From Stenopsyche tienmushanensis (lineage: Eukaryota > Arthropoda > Insecta > Trichoptera > Stenopsychidae): a stretch of 64,000 nucleotides of DNA. The notes below the pieces were generated by a model. That model worked only from the letters and a program-made list of their open reading frames with translations, ran no database searches and was not told where the DNA came from. The DNA is taken from assembly GCA_008973525.1 (NCBI GenBank), contig WACJ01000469.1, positions 22,968 to 86,967 of the forward strand. The letters run 5' to 3'. A program made the position numbers and the translations under genes. How positions within the stretch are numbered: the stretch's first letter is position 1; every line of letters begins with the position of its first letter. Below are positions 48,748-60,742 of the stretch, in pieces.

Positions 48748-49233
48748 TTAAATATTTTACAAAGATATTTTTCTTTTCAAATTAATTGTTTTTCATTGCA
48801 AATTTAAACTAATTTTTTAAATAGTTAAGAAAATGTTGTAGCTAGTTTTTATTTGAATATAACACTTTTATTTAAAAAACGACATTTACATTCGGGTTAT
48901 CTAATGTGTAAATTATGTTAAATTTGAAGAAAAACGAAAAACATTTTAGGCTCGCTATAAATGATTTATTCTATTTTAAAAATCCATGCAGTCAATTTTT
49001 AATTTTACATTGGTAATCCCATTAAATTATTGAATCTGAAAAAAATGTAGTATTTATATATTACTATTATTAATAATCCTTTATTCAGAAAAATAAAATG
49101 GTACAAGGTAAAATGGTGTATCAGTATACACAATTACATAAAATATGGTTTAACATTTTTTTTGTTTGTGGTCCGAGGTTTATGAGAAAATTTGCTTGCG
49201 ATGTCCGATTGCGATGAAACTTTGGTGAGTTAA

Positions 49234-49432
49234 GCCCGATTCACACTATTGTGCCGTTGACGGTTCGATCTCACTCTCGGTCTCGGTCCGGTCAAATATT
49301 CTCATACAAGACACGGAATTGGAACGATCTGATAGTGTGAATACTCTGATTGTTTCTTGTGTGAGATTATTTGATCGGATCGGGATCGGAACGAGATCGA
49401 ACCGTCAACGGCAGCATAGTGTGGGTCGAGCC
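49234..49432. mobile_element. TTAA-flanked MITE with long inverted repeats
   Basis: Both sides show TTAA (49230-49233 and 49433-49436). The arms start GCCCGATTCACACTATTGTG and, on the other strand, GGCTCGACCCACACTATGCT. They continue pairing through GCCGTTGACGGTTCGATCTC. The body is almost entirely inverted repeat. Termini of this 'G-x-C-x-C-G-x-x-CACAC' style are also seen in PIF/Harbinger MITEs with a 3-bp TTA/TAA target, so the superfamily is open between that and a TTAA user. Confidence 0.65.
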
Positions 49433-50571
49433 TTAAGATTCCTTGTGCTCAATCTCTACATTTGAAATTCTCATTAGTTCGTTTACGAATTTATCGAATC
49501 TAGGATGCGACATCCGAAAGGAAGTCTAGGAAGCTAGTCGAAGCTTTCTGTCGGAACCACAATAGGCGGCCACCAAAAAACCAAATAGAGTGATTCTCAT
49601 TAAAATTCAGCGCGAAACAACTAAAAATTAAGGACCGGTCCGCGAAGGTATAAAAATTATATATTTATCTATACTCGAACGAAATATTTTCGTGGAATTA
49701 TTTACAGAAAATATTATAAGAAGATCAATTTTAATCAATATTTAACCAATAAATGTTTGTTTGAAAAATTAAGTCACAAGAGTTGGAATGGGGTCCGCAA
49801 AAAATGTTGTTCAACGGGGGTCCGCGAAAGAAATTTTGCTCAAGAGGGGGTCCGCGGACTACTTTCATAACTTCAAATGTTTCAGCATCCACGAATTAAA
49901 AAAAATATATTTATTTAATTAATTAATAAACATGCAAAATCAGCACAGACACCTCTCGGCAAAAGAACATATGTCGAGTAGAAACCTGTTTTACCAATGA
50001 GAGAATTTAAATTTAAATAGTCTCCGAGACGTCGTTTAGATGTCGCCGCTAAATCAAAGGAAATGAAAATATGCGGCACATAGCAAACGGGTCAAAATCA
50101 ATACAACTAAAGTAATTATATATTTAAAAATACATTATTGCAGCTTACAAAAATATAGACTTAAAAAAAAATTATTCATACAATCGAGTAAAGCCCCGAA
50201 AAACACGAACGCAAAAAACAAAGCAAAAAGTCGACGCGACGAACGAACGACTAAAACTGAAGCAAAACTAGACACACCGTAGAAATCTCGCTCGAAGCGA
50301 GAGCGACCTCCCGATTAAAATTAAAAATTCCCAATTAAACTTAAATTAAGTTATCTATTCCCAAAACATAAAATTATTTAAATCTTCCAGCCCGTATGGC
50401 GACACAAAACTTGGATTATTCGCCGAATAGAAAAAGGAAAAAATCAAACATAGCCACTCGACCGATTGACACTCAATGAAATATTTATAAATCTAGCCGT
50501 TACTACGAAAGTGACATAGAATAGCAGACATGTGTAAACATACACGACGAACTCAAACGGGACCTAATATG

Positions 50572-51452
50572 TGTTATGTACCCCTTCGATGTGATTGTAT
50601 CACGCATTTGTTTATATTCAATCGTACTGCGTGCCCACCCACATTTTTTCCAATCCTAAACACCTGCCACCTATTTTCCCATACACTACCTTATGACTCC
50701 TTGTCCCAATATTGCATTTGCATCCCTTTAGTCTTTTCCCATGTCGTATGATTCCTATGCAAGCCATAATTACAACACTTTATTACAAGCCTTTCTCACG
50801 CCACGCGACCATCATGAAAACGCATTTGGTTGCTATTCTGTTATCTATTCTTCGCATCTTATGCCGGATGCATAGCGATCCCTTAACCCTCGTCACATTG
50901 TTTGACTCTTCCCGGTCATTACAATGACAGGATTTATTAACAAGTTTCATTGCCTCTCTCACTAAAATTCACCTGTCCTTTGTCTTCTCAATTCTGTGTG
51001 ATCAGATCTCTCTTCATGGCTCTCATGTCACTGTTGGGCACCTCTATGACCACACCCTCAAGACACGTAACACCCTTTCCAAACACCCTAATCGGCTAAC
51101 TGCATTGAACTTACCCTTTCCCTAACTTCCAGGTCCACAGTCCTTATATACCCGACCGGATCTCCAGTCAGTCTTTTTCATTCACGAACTATTCATTAGT
51201 CAGTCATATTCATTCCTCATTTCATCATGTAACTAAACGAGGACAGTCCTGAAGGACTCTCTTCCCGGTCGTGAACTAAGACCTCTGGTCTCTATCGCTA
51301 TATGTGTACTATTACATTACTGTATCAATTGAATCTACAAATAAAATATGTACTGAAGAAACTTCGTTTAAATTAAAAGAAGATTTCCTGCAATCATCTA
51401 CAAGCTTACACTAAACAAGGAATCAACCTGCGTACACAGAAAGTTCATAACA
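50572..51452 (+). mobile_element. LTR of a gypsy-type retrotransposon
   Basis: The 881-bp repeat starts TGTTATG and ends CATAACA, exact inverted termini. It carries a TATATA (51145-51150), a TCAGTC initiator (51168-51173) as in gypsy-group LTRs, and AATAAA at 51340-51345, in the order expected for U3-R-U5. A primer-binding site follows at once. A second matching LTR and the gag-pol genes are not in the window, so this is the 5' end of a deleted element. Confidence 0.75.
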
Positions 51453-51456
51453 AAAT

Positions 51457-51474
51457 TGGCGCAGCCGGTAGGAT
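51457..51474 (+). promoter_or_regulatory. Retrotransposon primer-binding site
   Basis: TGGCGCAGCCGGTAGGAT lies four bases after the LTR end. TGGCGC at this position is the hallmark of a tRNA 3'-end complement used to prime reverse transcription in gypsy-group elements. Which tRNA is used cannot be settled by eye. The following 600 bp show no gag. Confidence 0.7.
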
Positions 51475-52099
51475 TTCCCTGTGCAGCCCGCTGTCCATAA
51501 CATCTGTGAGATGTCCATCATACCATCAATTTCTCTAATTATTAGCATTGTTTTTTGAGTTGATCGATTTTTTTTGTGTAATAAACCTGAATTCCGGCAA
51601 CTAATCGTAAAAAAAATAATTGTGAGGTCGTTTGTGGACCTCGATGGATGGATCAGACGAGTGTTTTCTATGTACTGTGTATTTTAAGGAACATTATTGT
51701 CTCTTGAAATAGGCAATTTCACTTTTATGCGACTTGTAAAGTATTGAATATTAGTTGGGCGCATTTTCAATCGGTCAAACCACGCTCGTGGAATCTACCC
51801 ACAAGGGAAAGGTTAAAAATGTTTTTTTTTATGACGAGCTTCAAAACATTTATCAGCGTCTAACGGAACATTACAAACGTTTACAGTACACACTCTACGC
51901 GCCCTTCTTACGAAGTCTTTAGTTTTGTGACTTATTAGTTTTCGCATGACGTTTTTTTTTAAATCGTTTTTTTACGTCTCTCCTGTGGATCGATAATCAG
52001 CGCCTTTATAGCGTTCTGTTCCAGTTTTGATGCAAAATCCACCCGAGATTAATACTATGAGGTGCATCGGACTGATGCGAGAACTCTCGTGGTTGATAC

Positions 52100-52365
52100 T
52101 GTTATGAACAGTGAATGAAGTTGATACTCTTCTTCCATCAGTCGCATATAAAGCACTTTGTACATCTTTCATACATAGAGCGTGATGCTCTCTATTCACT
52201 CGTAAAGCTAACATTAATTCATTTTAGCTCTTCGAGCCATTGATTTACGATTACGACCTACGATTCGTATATACTGTGTATTGTTAAATTAATAACTAAT
52301 AAATACACGTTTATTAAAAGTGAAGTTTAACTGAAGCACCACCACTCCATTCACTGTCCATAACA
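52100..52365. mobile_element. Second LTR-like repeat (candidate solo LTR)
   Basis: Starts TGTTATGAACAGTGAATG and ends CATTCACTGTCCATAACA, which are inverted copies of each other with one mismatch. Inside are a TATAAAG (about 52148) and an AATAAATAC (about 52300), in the order expected for an LTR. The internal sequence does not match the LTR at 50572. No target duplication or primer-binding site adjoins it, so a TIR element remains possible. Confidence 0.5.
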
Positions 52366-53972
52366 AAGCGAGGGATAAAGTTTCATCGGTCGATACAAAT
52401 TATAATCGATATTGAACATTAGCCAGAACGTTAAACAGCCACACATAAAGTAGATTAAATATCGTAAATAGAAACACAGATATTAAACAGGATATCGAGT
52501 ACATAATAACACCATAATTTAACGCATTGTGAGCTCTTTTGTCTCCAACATTCACATTCATACTCTTGTGGCCGCACGACTGCCTCTATTATTTATTTTT
52601 ATTTACTTACTTTATTTTTTTGTATTGTAACGCGAAAGGAAATCAGGGGAAAAACTGCAAGCCTATCAGTTTGGATTTTCTATCTTCAGAAGAGATTTCT
52701 ACAAAAGAGTAGTGATACGTGGACGATGACATCATTTGTGTCATCATATCGGCGGCCGATTGTCGGGTGTAGAGTTCCCGGGAAGCCCCGGCGGCGTTCG
52801 GAGCGAGCGGCGAGTCCAAGTTGCCGGGGATTTTTACCAAGATACCGGGGATTTTTGCAACGCAACACCAACATGACGACGAAAAGAAAAGGCGCCCAGT
52901 GCGCAGTTGGCGATCAGACCTACGCAGAGAAGGACCTTCGGGCTGCAGCGACGAAGATAAAGAAGCCGACCTCTTGCGTTAGAAGGTGTTCAATGTTACA
53001 GTACGTTATTTATTTGTATGTTTATTTACACGGTTATTTGTGTATCGTCGGCGTGTACACGAAAAATTGGACGTACCATGGAGCATGGAGATTGCCTTAC
53101 AGTCGTTGCTGCAACTGTAAGGCCGCTCTTTTAACTTTTATCCTTTCAAATTACTCACGGAAGTGATTTATTTCAATCCCAAGTGAGATACATATTTATC
53201 AAAACATATGTGGCTCGCGTAAACTCTACTATTAAAATTTACACTATCGCACCTTTTTTCGTTCGAAAAAAATAACGTTATTTCAACAAGAATGTTTTAA
53301 AATTAACGTTTCTTGAAAAATATTAGTCTCGCCCCACTCGTTTGGCGATACAGGGTTGAAACCACCACCCAGAGGCAAAACATTCCCATTTTAACCAGCA
53401 AATGCCTTAAAATAAATTTGGATAAAAGATAATTTCATCGGCCATCTCTGCAAAATTAAATTTTATCAAATGCTCTGCAATACGGAGCCAATCGCTATCA
53501 TTTTTGGGGCTGCCTCGTGCAGCCTGCTTTCTCATCGTGTCCGAAGACTAAGGCCCGAATGGATCCTGACGCCTCCCTCGCTGAAGCCTTCGTATGGAAC
53601 TCCAGCAAATAGAGGACGGAGCGCCCGCCTTCTCGACAGCATAGCTCTGCACCATTCCAAGATATATTTCTAGTAAACGACGTTTCAAAAGAGAAGTCGC
53701 TGCTCTTTTACCTGTAGCTGATCTTCATCTTTCCGACGACATTATAAAGGCCGCTCAAAAGAGAGGAAGACGTATTCCTCGCTTTACCCATTTTTTGGGA
53801 AGTCATAATTTTTGATTTTGTCGTGTTTTGTACATGAAAATTAACATCATCAAATAACGTTAAAATAGCTTCGGGGGAAAGGTTTATTAAATGGCAATAA
53901 TATATGTAGCTATATTTGTTAGATCATATAATCCATGTAATGCTAAAATACATCACGAATAATACTTCATAG
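52366..53972. other. Stretch with weak coding-like patches
   Basis: A frame at 52726-53166 (+) and a phrase at about 53680-53800 (+, containing RREVAALLP-like and DDIIKAAQKRG-like residues) look mildly protein-like, but I recognise no domain and find no matching splice sites. They may be decayed exons or transposon remains. Confidence 0.3.
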
Positions 53973-54418
53973 AAAGTGGAACCAAAAAAGCAAATGCTTT
54001 TGGGAGAATTTCAACCCGGTAGTCGGTATCAATTCAGAGTAGCAGCGACAAATGCTGTCGGACTGACGACCACTGTTGTCACTGTTTCAACTAAAATAGA
54101 CAGCGGAGGAAAACTGATTTTAAAATAAGATTTTAAACAAATTCTCAAATAACATTAATTATTTTGTAATTTATTTTCAGAAGAGATTGACATTTACATT
54201 GAACCGTGGGATAGCATACTTGTCATTGTGTGTAGTTCAATTCTTCTACTTCTCTATAAGCTCATATGCATTTTTGCAGCAATAAAAAAGCATCGGTAAG
54301 AATATTGCAATTGAGCTTTGTATTAAAATCAGAATAAATATAATATAAAATAATTTAAATTTACAGATACAGTCTGGTGTGGATTGGGTGCTGGAAGTGT
54401 TTACAAAGAAAAAAATAA
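53973..54418 (+). pseudogene. Fibronectin-III plus transmembrane C-terminal gene fragment
   Basis: Three exon-like blocks on the plus strand. Block 1 (53973-54099) encodes the second half of an FN3 domain, with FQPGSRYQFRVAATNAVGL as the F/G-strand signature. Block 2 (54181-54295) encodes EIDIYIEPWDS and then a membrane helix ILVIVCSSILLLLYKLICIF. Block 3 (54367-54418) ends a short basic tail YSLVWIGCWKCLQRKK. Blocks 2 and 3 have good AG acceptors, and block 2 has a GTAAGA donor. Block 1 would join block 2 in frame (phase 1) right after AAAATAG, but the next bases are ACAGCG, not GT. So either the donor is mutated and this is a dead copy, or it is a real gene end with an error or unusual splice. 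No upstream FN3 exon was found. An FNDC3-like protein (serial FN3 plus C-terminal anchor) is one possible parent. Confidence 0.45.
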
Positions 54419-54589
54419 CACCGTCATGTAACCTCGAATTTATACATCACCAGTTCCAATGAGGAAACCTAGTTAAACTAATTCAGGTAACAAATGTTTA
54501 CTACTATTGTATTGCTACAGATGTTCTATTTGTCAGGTATAATTAGAGTATGAAGAAGTAATTTGTGGGCAGTTGTTTTCCAATTTTAT

Positions 54590-55383
54590 GTAGCAAGTCC
54601 GGATGCCACACTGTCAAAAGCCTGAGTTACGTCCAGGAATGCTGCCGAGCAATATTTTCTATCTACTAAGTCCTCGTGAATTCTATTAAAGATCCTGTAT
54701 ATTTTTTCCAGTCGCATGCTGTTGATGGAATCCAAATTAGTGATTAGGTATTAGGTTGTTTTTCTCAATTATTGGCTTGTCTCTTCTGTAGTAGTTTTTC
54801 AAAAAATTTTGTTGGGTCTGTATGAATTGGCGTAGTGTATATCCTTGCCGGGCTTTTGGGGATTAGAATAATCTTAGCCACTTTAGATTAAAATAAAATG
54901 CCCAGGGAAATGGGGAAAATAGCCCATTTTTAGTACCCTATTAAATATTTGTACTGAGAATTTAAATCCTCCGGTAGGAAGTTCCTTTATCATTCTTCCG
55001 TAATGAGAGACTAACCAGATTATTTTTTTATGACCTTTGCTATGACTGACTTGACTTCTCGCCTTTTGATTTTTTTAATGCGAATGGTTGATTTTTTTTG
55101 TATTTGGGAACTGGTGAATTTCATTTTCGCTTTCTTAATTATTCATGTTATTGTTTGGAGTGAATACTTCTATCAAGTGGCTAGCAAATATTTACACCTT
55201 TGCTATTTTTAGCCCATTCTGTTTTTTTTTTTTTTTTTTTTACTTGGGGTCGTTATAGGTGTTTTGTAACGTGTGAGTGAAAATCTGTGTTTTTTTCTTT
55301 TAGTGGATTAATAGTGCAGTCATATTTAGTTCTGTCGCTTAATTGAATTTTGATTTGATGATTGTTATTATCGTCCTCTATGT
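54590..55383 (-). pseudogene. Decayed jockey-like retrotransposon interrupted by a hAT element
   Basis: On the minus strand, broken frames read LFASHLIEVFTPNN-like (about 55160-55210), then KELPTGGFKFSVQIFNRVLK (about 54940-54990), then RPNKIF, and finally RKYCSAAFLDVTQAFDSV (about 54610-54660), the motif A region of reverse transcriptase. Stops and shifts are frequent. A segment at 55253-55383 (NTDFHSHVTKHL) looks like the end of a gag-type protein. The hAT element at 55384-57281 begins exactly where this relic is cut. Confidence 0.65.
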
Positions 55384-55689
55384 CAGTGCTCCACAACATT
55401 TTCTCACCCCTGGCACACCAAAGCTCTTCTTTAAATTTCGCGGCACACCAAAAGCCAAAAATAATAGAAATTGATATATTTATTTTTAAACACCTCTCCT
55501 CCATAGTACATTAAAAAAAAGATTAAAAGGGTCTAAATATTTGATACAATTTTACAATAATTTTTTATTTTTTATTTCCTAAGTACACATACATAAAAAC
55601 TATACTATATTTACTTTCGTGCAATCTTAATAATTATTATAAAATAATGACCAATTAATGTGATACCTGCGACCTTTTCCATTAAAAAT

Positions 55690-56190
55690 TTTCAGCCAAA
55701 TTTCTAATCAGTGTTCCTAAAATATCGCTTGACATGTCGTGAATAAGTCTTTTAACAGTATCGGCAGACAACGGAACTTTATTTACTTCCTTAACATCAT
55801 TGGGCTCAAGCATAAGTCAAACAACTTCCTTGCATATTGGTTTAATAAGTGTTTCGCCGATAGTATGTGGTTTTTTCTGATGTGCAGTTAATTTTGCAAC
55901 ATGGTAGCTAGCTTCTAAGGCCTTTTCAGAAACCACAAAGGCCGAATTCATAAATTGTTTCTGTTTTTAATTTTGTTCTAAATGCCTTTGAAAATATTGT
56001 TTATCCTTTTTGACGCAACTGGGATGGTTTGAATTTATATGGTGATTTAATTTATTGGGTGTTATTGCTTCAAATGCAAATGATGCATTGTGGCTTTGGA
56101 GCTGTTTCATCAACACATCACGAGAATCCATATTGAATTTAGTCTTTGTTGTGCTTCATTTTCACAGTCTTCTTTGGCTTTTTTGCAACG
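55690..56190 (-). pseudogene. hAT transposase N-terminal relic
   Basis: Minus-strand frames read a BED-finger-like region ending in NSNHPSCVKKDKQYF, then ASYHVAKLTAHQKKPHTIGE, TLIKPICKEVV, and VPLSADTVKRLIHDMSSDIL. This order is that of ZBED5/FAM200-like (Charlie group) hAT transposases. Several stops interrupt it, and the catalytic core and dimerisation domain are missing. Confidence 0.7.
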
Positions 56191-56749
56191 CTTGTGTTGG
56201 GTTCTTCTGTATGTAAAGATGAATCTTTTCCACGTGAAATTGTATCCACTTTAACATGGGCGAGAGCCCTCAGCTGAATACCGGGGCTCAGTTATCTTCG
56301 TTATGCTTTTGTCGAACAGTCCCAGTTACCTTTGTTCGTAGAGCTTCTGACGACCCGCGGCTGCTGCGTCCCTCGTAACATCGGCGAGAAGGACTCCACG
56401 GGGTGGTGGATTTCAAAGACGATTTTTTCTCCACAGCATGTTTATTTGTTCCACTTTGAACAGACTGCGGCTGCGAGGCGTAGAATACCCAAACTCGAGC
56501 TCAGATGTGATTCTAAGCTCAAGCTTTCAAGGAGAGAAATTCGCAGAGAGGACTCAGAGTAGCCTTAGTTATAACATTTAAAGGAGTGTAAAATGAAATA
56601 TTAATCACACGAATAACGCATAACCATACAAAATTCATACAATTAATAGTAATGAATGGTAACTACTGCCGCAAGACGAGTGAATGTGACATAGCACGGT
56701 AACACGACTAAAGTAGGCTGATCAGTTAGTAATTCATTGGATCGTTGTT

Positions 56750-57000
56750 ATCCTTGCCTAGTTTTAGCAAAGGAATTACTGGTTTTGGGCAAAGTAAATG
56801 GCTGGGAAATACTCCATATTTAGGCACGCATTAAATATTTTAGTTCTTTGAATGGCAGATTTTTTTATTATCATATTATCAATTGAGTCAAAACCCAGGG
56901 ACTTTTTATTTTTTAGTTTTCTAATTGTTTTTGTTATTTCTAAAGGAGTTACCAATTTAATTTTGTGCATGTTTCGGTTTCGGCTATCTTATCGCTTTTA
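56750..57000 (-). pseudogene. Jockey-like reverse transcriptase fragment inside the hAT element
   Basis: Reads VTPLEITKTIRKLKNKKSLG followed by FDSIDNMIIKK and LNMEYFPAIYFAQNQ, the N-terminal entry of a jockey-type reverse transcriptase. It covers the same protein region as about 54940-55020 but is a different copy. Being inside the hAT element, it either inserted later or was captured. Confidence 0.6.
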
Positions 57001-58057
57001 ACCAAAATAGGAATTCTCGTGGCTTTGTTTTTGAGTGATTTGACGATTTTCTAAAATGATCCAATCTGAATTCTATTGATTCTGTCAGCACGATGACAGA
57101 TGAATCCCGGAATAGAAATATTAATATCTGGTTTTAGGTGTCTGGCGATATAAATAGGTGACAGGCGCTGGAGAACTATTGAAAAATGTTTTAGTTATAA
57201 TAATGTCTTATTTGACCGCGGCACACCTGTATTGGCTCACGGCACACCAGTGTGCTGTGGCACACCGGTTGCGGAACACTGCTCTATGGCACCGTCCTCG
57301 GATTTGTTTTTTGTTGGTTCAGATTGGTCTATGTATTTAGATGTCAATTGATGACTTGTCCGACGAGTTGATCGTGGTTGGTTTTTGATTCATACTTTAT
57401 TACATTAAATGTTTAGCACCACAGATATTTGATATGTATCTAGCAATGAGTTTTAATGTGTCTAATTTCCTTATCTTTGCACAAAATTGTTACATAATTC
57501 ACTACATGATGGTGGATATGTTTTAAGTTTATATTTTTGTATGTCAACATTAGTTTATTATTATGTTTTTTGAACATTAAGCATGAATTCCACACTGTAA
57601 ACTCATACAGTGGTTAATTGAAATAACATGTAGCGTTTGTTATTTTTAAAATCCCGCAGTGACTGCAACCATGACGTATAATGTCAATTAGCAACCGCTC
57701 GATGAAGAAAACTAAAACAATTTAATCAAATTTTGATTTTCAAATTTACCATATATTCAGTTATTTTATTTCGAAGATCTCTCTACGAAAGTCTTTCACT
57801 AACTCGCGTATTAAAAGCACAATATAGGTTTTTTATTCTGATAATAGTTTCAACAAAATTGAATGGTATTTTATACACATATTTACAATACACAAACCCA
57901 CAAAGGTTATCGGTAATATTTTTTAGTGATATTTTTCAAAACTTATTTTTTGCAGCACACACTCAGCATTGTTTTTGAGTGAACTTTTTTTCCCCTTTTT
58001 TTTGCCATTTTTAATAAAAAAATAACATTAAATGGTAGTAATTTGAATCCTCTAAAT

Positions 58058-58542
58058 CAGTGGCTCTCAACATTTTTGAAGTCATGGTGCATTCTTGATC
58101 ATGGGAAAAAGTGGCAGTGCGGACATAGTTTTTATTACATGTTTTCTTTATAAATTAAATTATATAAACAATGTTTAATATTTTAAATATATTTAGTTAA
58201 TTTTTCTGCGCTATATATAATATTTATACGCGTTTTATTAAAAATATTTGTTTTAATATTACAAGGCTCTCTTTAGGTGGCAAATATAGGGTGGGAGGGT
58301 GCTTTTTTCTCCCTGCTCCCTGCTTCAAAAATCAATTAATGTGGTATCTGAGCTTGTTGACTTTTGCAGATATCAGAAATATTAGGTCGAATATTTGATA
58401 TAGCTACACTAGATATAGCCAAGTCTTTCTCGTTTTTAGTTCTTGTTGAGAAATTAAGCTCACACAAATATGATGTCGAAAACTGTAGCATTTTCAGTGT
58501 CTTCGTGTAGAAGAGCTGGATATTCCTCTTCTCCATGATCAT
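58058..58542 (-). pseudogene. hAT element end with transposase C-terminal relic
   Basis: CAGTGGCTCTCAACATTTTT at 58058 is a typical Charlie-type hAT terminus. The minus-strand frame 58542-58336 reads STSYLCELNFSTRTKNEK and SNIRPNISDICKSQQAQ, which correspond to the C-terminal dimerisation region of ZBED5-like hAT transposases. The far end of the element was not found. Confidence 0.65.
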
Positions 58543-59539
58543 TTCGTAAAATTTAATTTTTACGATCTATTTTTACAATTGAGTACGATCAGTCGACAAT
58601 GAGATTAATTCTTCTTCGGCGTATGAAAATTCATAATACGATGTATCAATCGTTGCAAATGGATTTCATATCCAGTTCTTCCGATAAAGTTAAATGCCCT
58701 ATAATTGCGGAAATAATTTCCTCTGGAATGTTTTCGTTAAGTGAAGGAAACATCTATTTTTTTATATTATTCAATTTTTTCAAAGAGTTATTTTTTTTCC
58801 GAAATCCTGTCATTTTGTCAATGGGTGACGAAAAAAAATCGTTTTTTCCTTGAATGCTTGTGTTAACTTTATACTCTAGGTTACATCTTCATCGCATTCA
58901 GCACATAGAAATTTGGAAACTATTTTATTTAATAACAAATTTATTGTTACTGAATATTGGATATTGAAAAAGCCCATAGTTTAGCAGTGGACTCTAATTA
59001 TGATGATGAATTTATTTAATAACAAGTTTATTGTTATTAAATAAAATAATTATTCAACTGTTTCTTTCTCGGTTTTTTAACGTGCTGTAACATGCGTTTG
59101 TTACGCTATTTTGCCTATCCCCACATTATCACGATATTCTGTGTCGTGTGAGCACCGGAGTTGGGATCGATGAAATTATATTTATGGTTCACTTTGAATT
59201 CTTCACAATTCTTTGGTCTTGTGTCCGCACGAACTGTCCAAGTATACCGGGCTTAATATTTTCTAAAATTGCTGCCATCAATGTTTTTGCACTTCGATCA
59301 GGCACTTGGACCAAAAAACATTAGTGCGAATCCGCAAATCATAGTAGATCTTCATTTCGTGGCCTTTTTGACAATTTATCTTCAGAATGACGCCACGATC
59401 TCTAAATAATTCTATTGCTTCTTTTTTAGTATGTGGTAAATTGAAAACCCGTTTATTTTGACAGTGAAAACAAACAAATGAAATTTAAAAAATAAAAAAC
59501 GAATGAATAATTATTTTATTTAATAACAATATGTTTGCC

Positions 59540-60742
59540 CCCCTTTAACAGGATAGTACCGAAATTTGTGCCTTTGCTTTCGCAATGTATCCTATATCAG
59601 GTTCTATCGTGTTACTGTAATTTACTAAAGGTCTTTTCAAAATTTTGTTTCATAATATTTTCAAAGTTGACACATCTAAAGAAAGTATCTGGGTCTCTGT
59701 CTGTTGCATTTGCACACATAATTATAGTGATACGTTCGTAACTAGTTTTGTACCCAGGTGAATTATTTTAACGTCTTGATACTAAAGGTTTGTGGGGTAG
59801 TTTTTTCCAATTTAAGCTGGTCTTGTCAGAATAGTATATAAATTCGTTGAATCCTTCCTTTTCCACAAATAGCTTCGATGTGTTGATGAATGTGTTCGCT
59901 GAAGGTTTGTCAACAGAATTTTTTCCCATGAATTTCAAGTTCTCTGATACCATGTCATCCTTTAAATTTTTCAAGCCAGCCCGAACTTTGAAAGTGGAAT
60001 TTTCGTTTTATTTTGTGTTGAAAATTATTGCTTTTTCACACAATAATGGACCAAGTGTATTGGCTGTTCAGTTGATCGGTTTTGTATGAATCACATTAAA
60101 ATACTCTTCAACGTGTTTCCTGATTTTTTCATAACTTCGCTCTGAGCTTCACCTCTTCTGATATTAAGGGGGGAAACCAGTTTAGGAGGCAGATTTTTTA
60201 GTGTTTTTCGTGATTTTTTTTAACAGGGAAAGAATAATTAGAATTTGTTTAAACTTTGAGAATATCTTATTAGTACTTTTAAGTACATCTGAATTTTTTT
60301 AAAATTAATTTCCGCCGGAAATATCCGAGTTACAAGCTTCTGTAAATGGAAGGTCGCCATCAGAGTTTGATATTGGCGGGAATTGTTAGTCACAATTTTT
60401 ATTAAAAATCAATTAAACATTTTGGTTTTATTAATAATATATTATTTAAGAATATATACCCAGTTTTGATTAAAAAAATAAAATAACTACGTGTTTTAGG
60501 AGTGTCTTAATAATATATTACGATTTTTACCATTCTTTTGCACCTTTGCAATAAAAATCACATTTTAAACAATAATATTATCCCAGAATTAGCACCATAT
60601 TCATTAGAATTAGAATAGAAACTTCTAAATATGCAATACATCACGTACGGGAACAAAAGTGGACACCATTCTCCAAATGCAAATCGGCAAATTATATATT
60701 TTTTGTTTATTTTGAACAATCTGGATAATCGAGGTTCTATTG
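59540..60742 (-). pseudogene. pogo/Tigger-like transposase relic with terminus
   Basis: Minus-strand frames read RAGLKNFKDDMVSENL-like DNA-binding sequence, then FNEFIYYSDKTSLNWKKLP (catalytic D of the DDE domain in the Tigger/jerky style), then ERITIIMCANATDRD. The element ends at 60742 before TA, with the other-strand terminus CAATAGAACCTCGATTATCC, a pogo/Tigger signature. Stops and shifts break the gene. The other terminus was not located. Confidence 0.7.

Larger units (their letters stand above)
55384..57281 (-). mobile_element. hAT transposon, decayed
   Basis: Termini are CAGTGCTCCACAAC and, on the other strand, CAGTGTTCCGCAACCGGTG. The subterminal repeats GGCACACC are typical of Charlie-like hAT elements. 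The flanks CTCTATGT (55376-55383) and CTCTATGG (57282-57289) are an 8-bp target duplication with one mutation. Inside is an N-terminal transposase relic on the minus strand plus a piece of a jockey-like element. The total is 1.9 kb, so most of the transposase is deleted. Confidence 0.8.
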
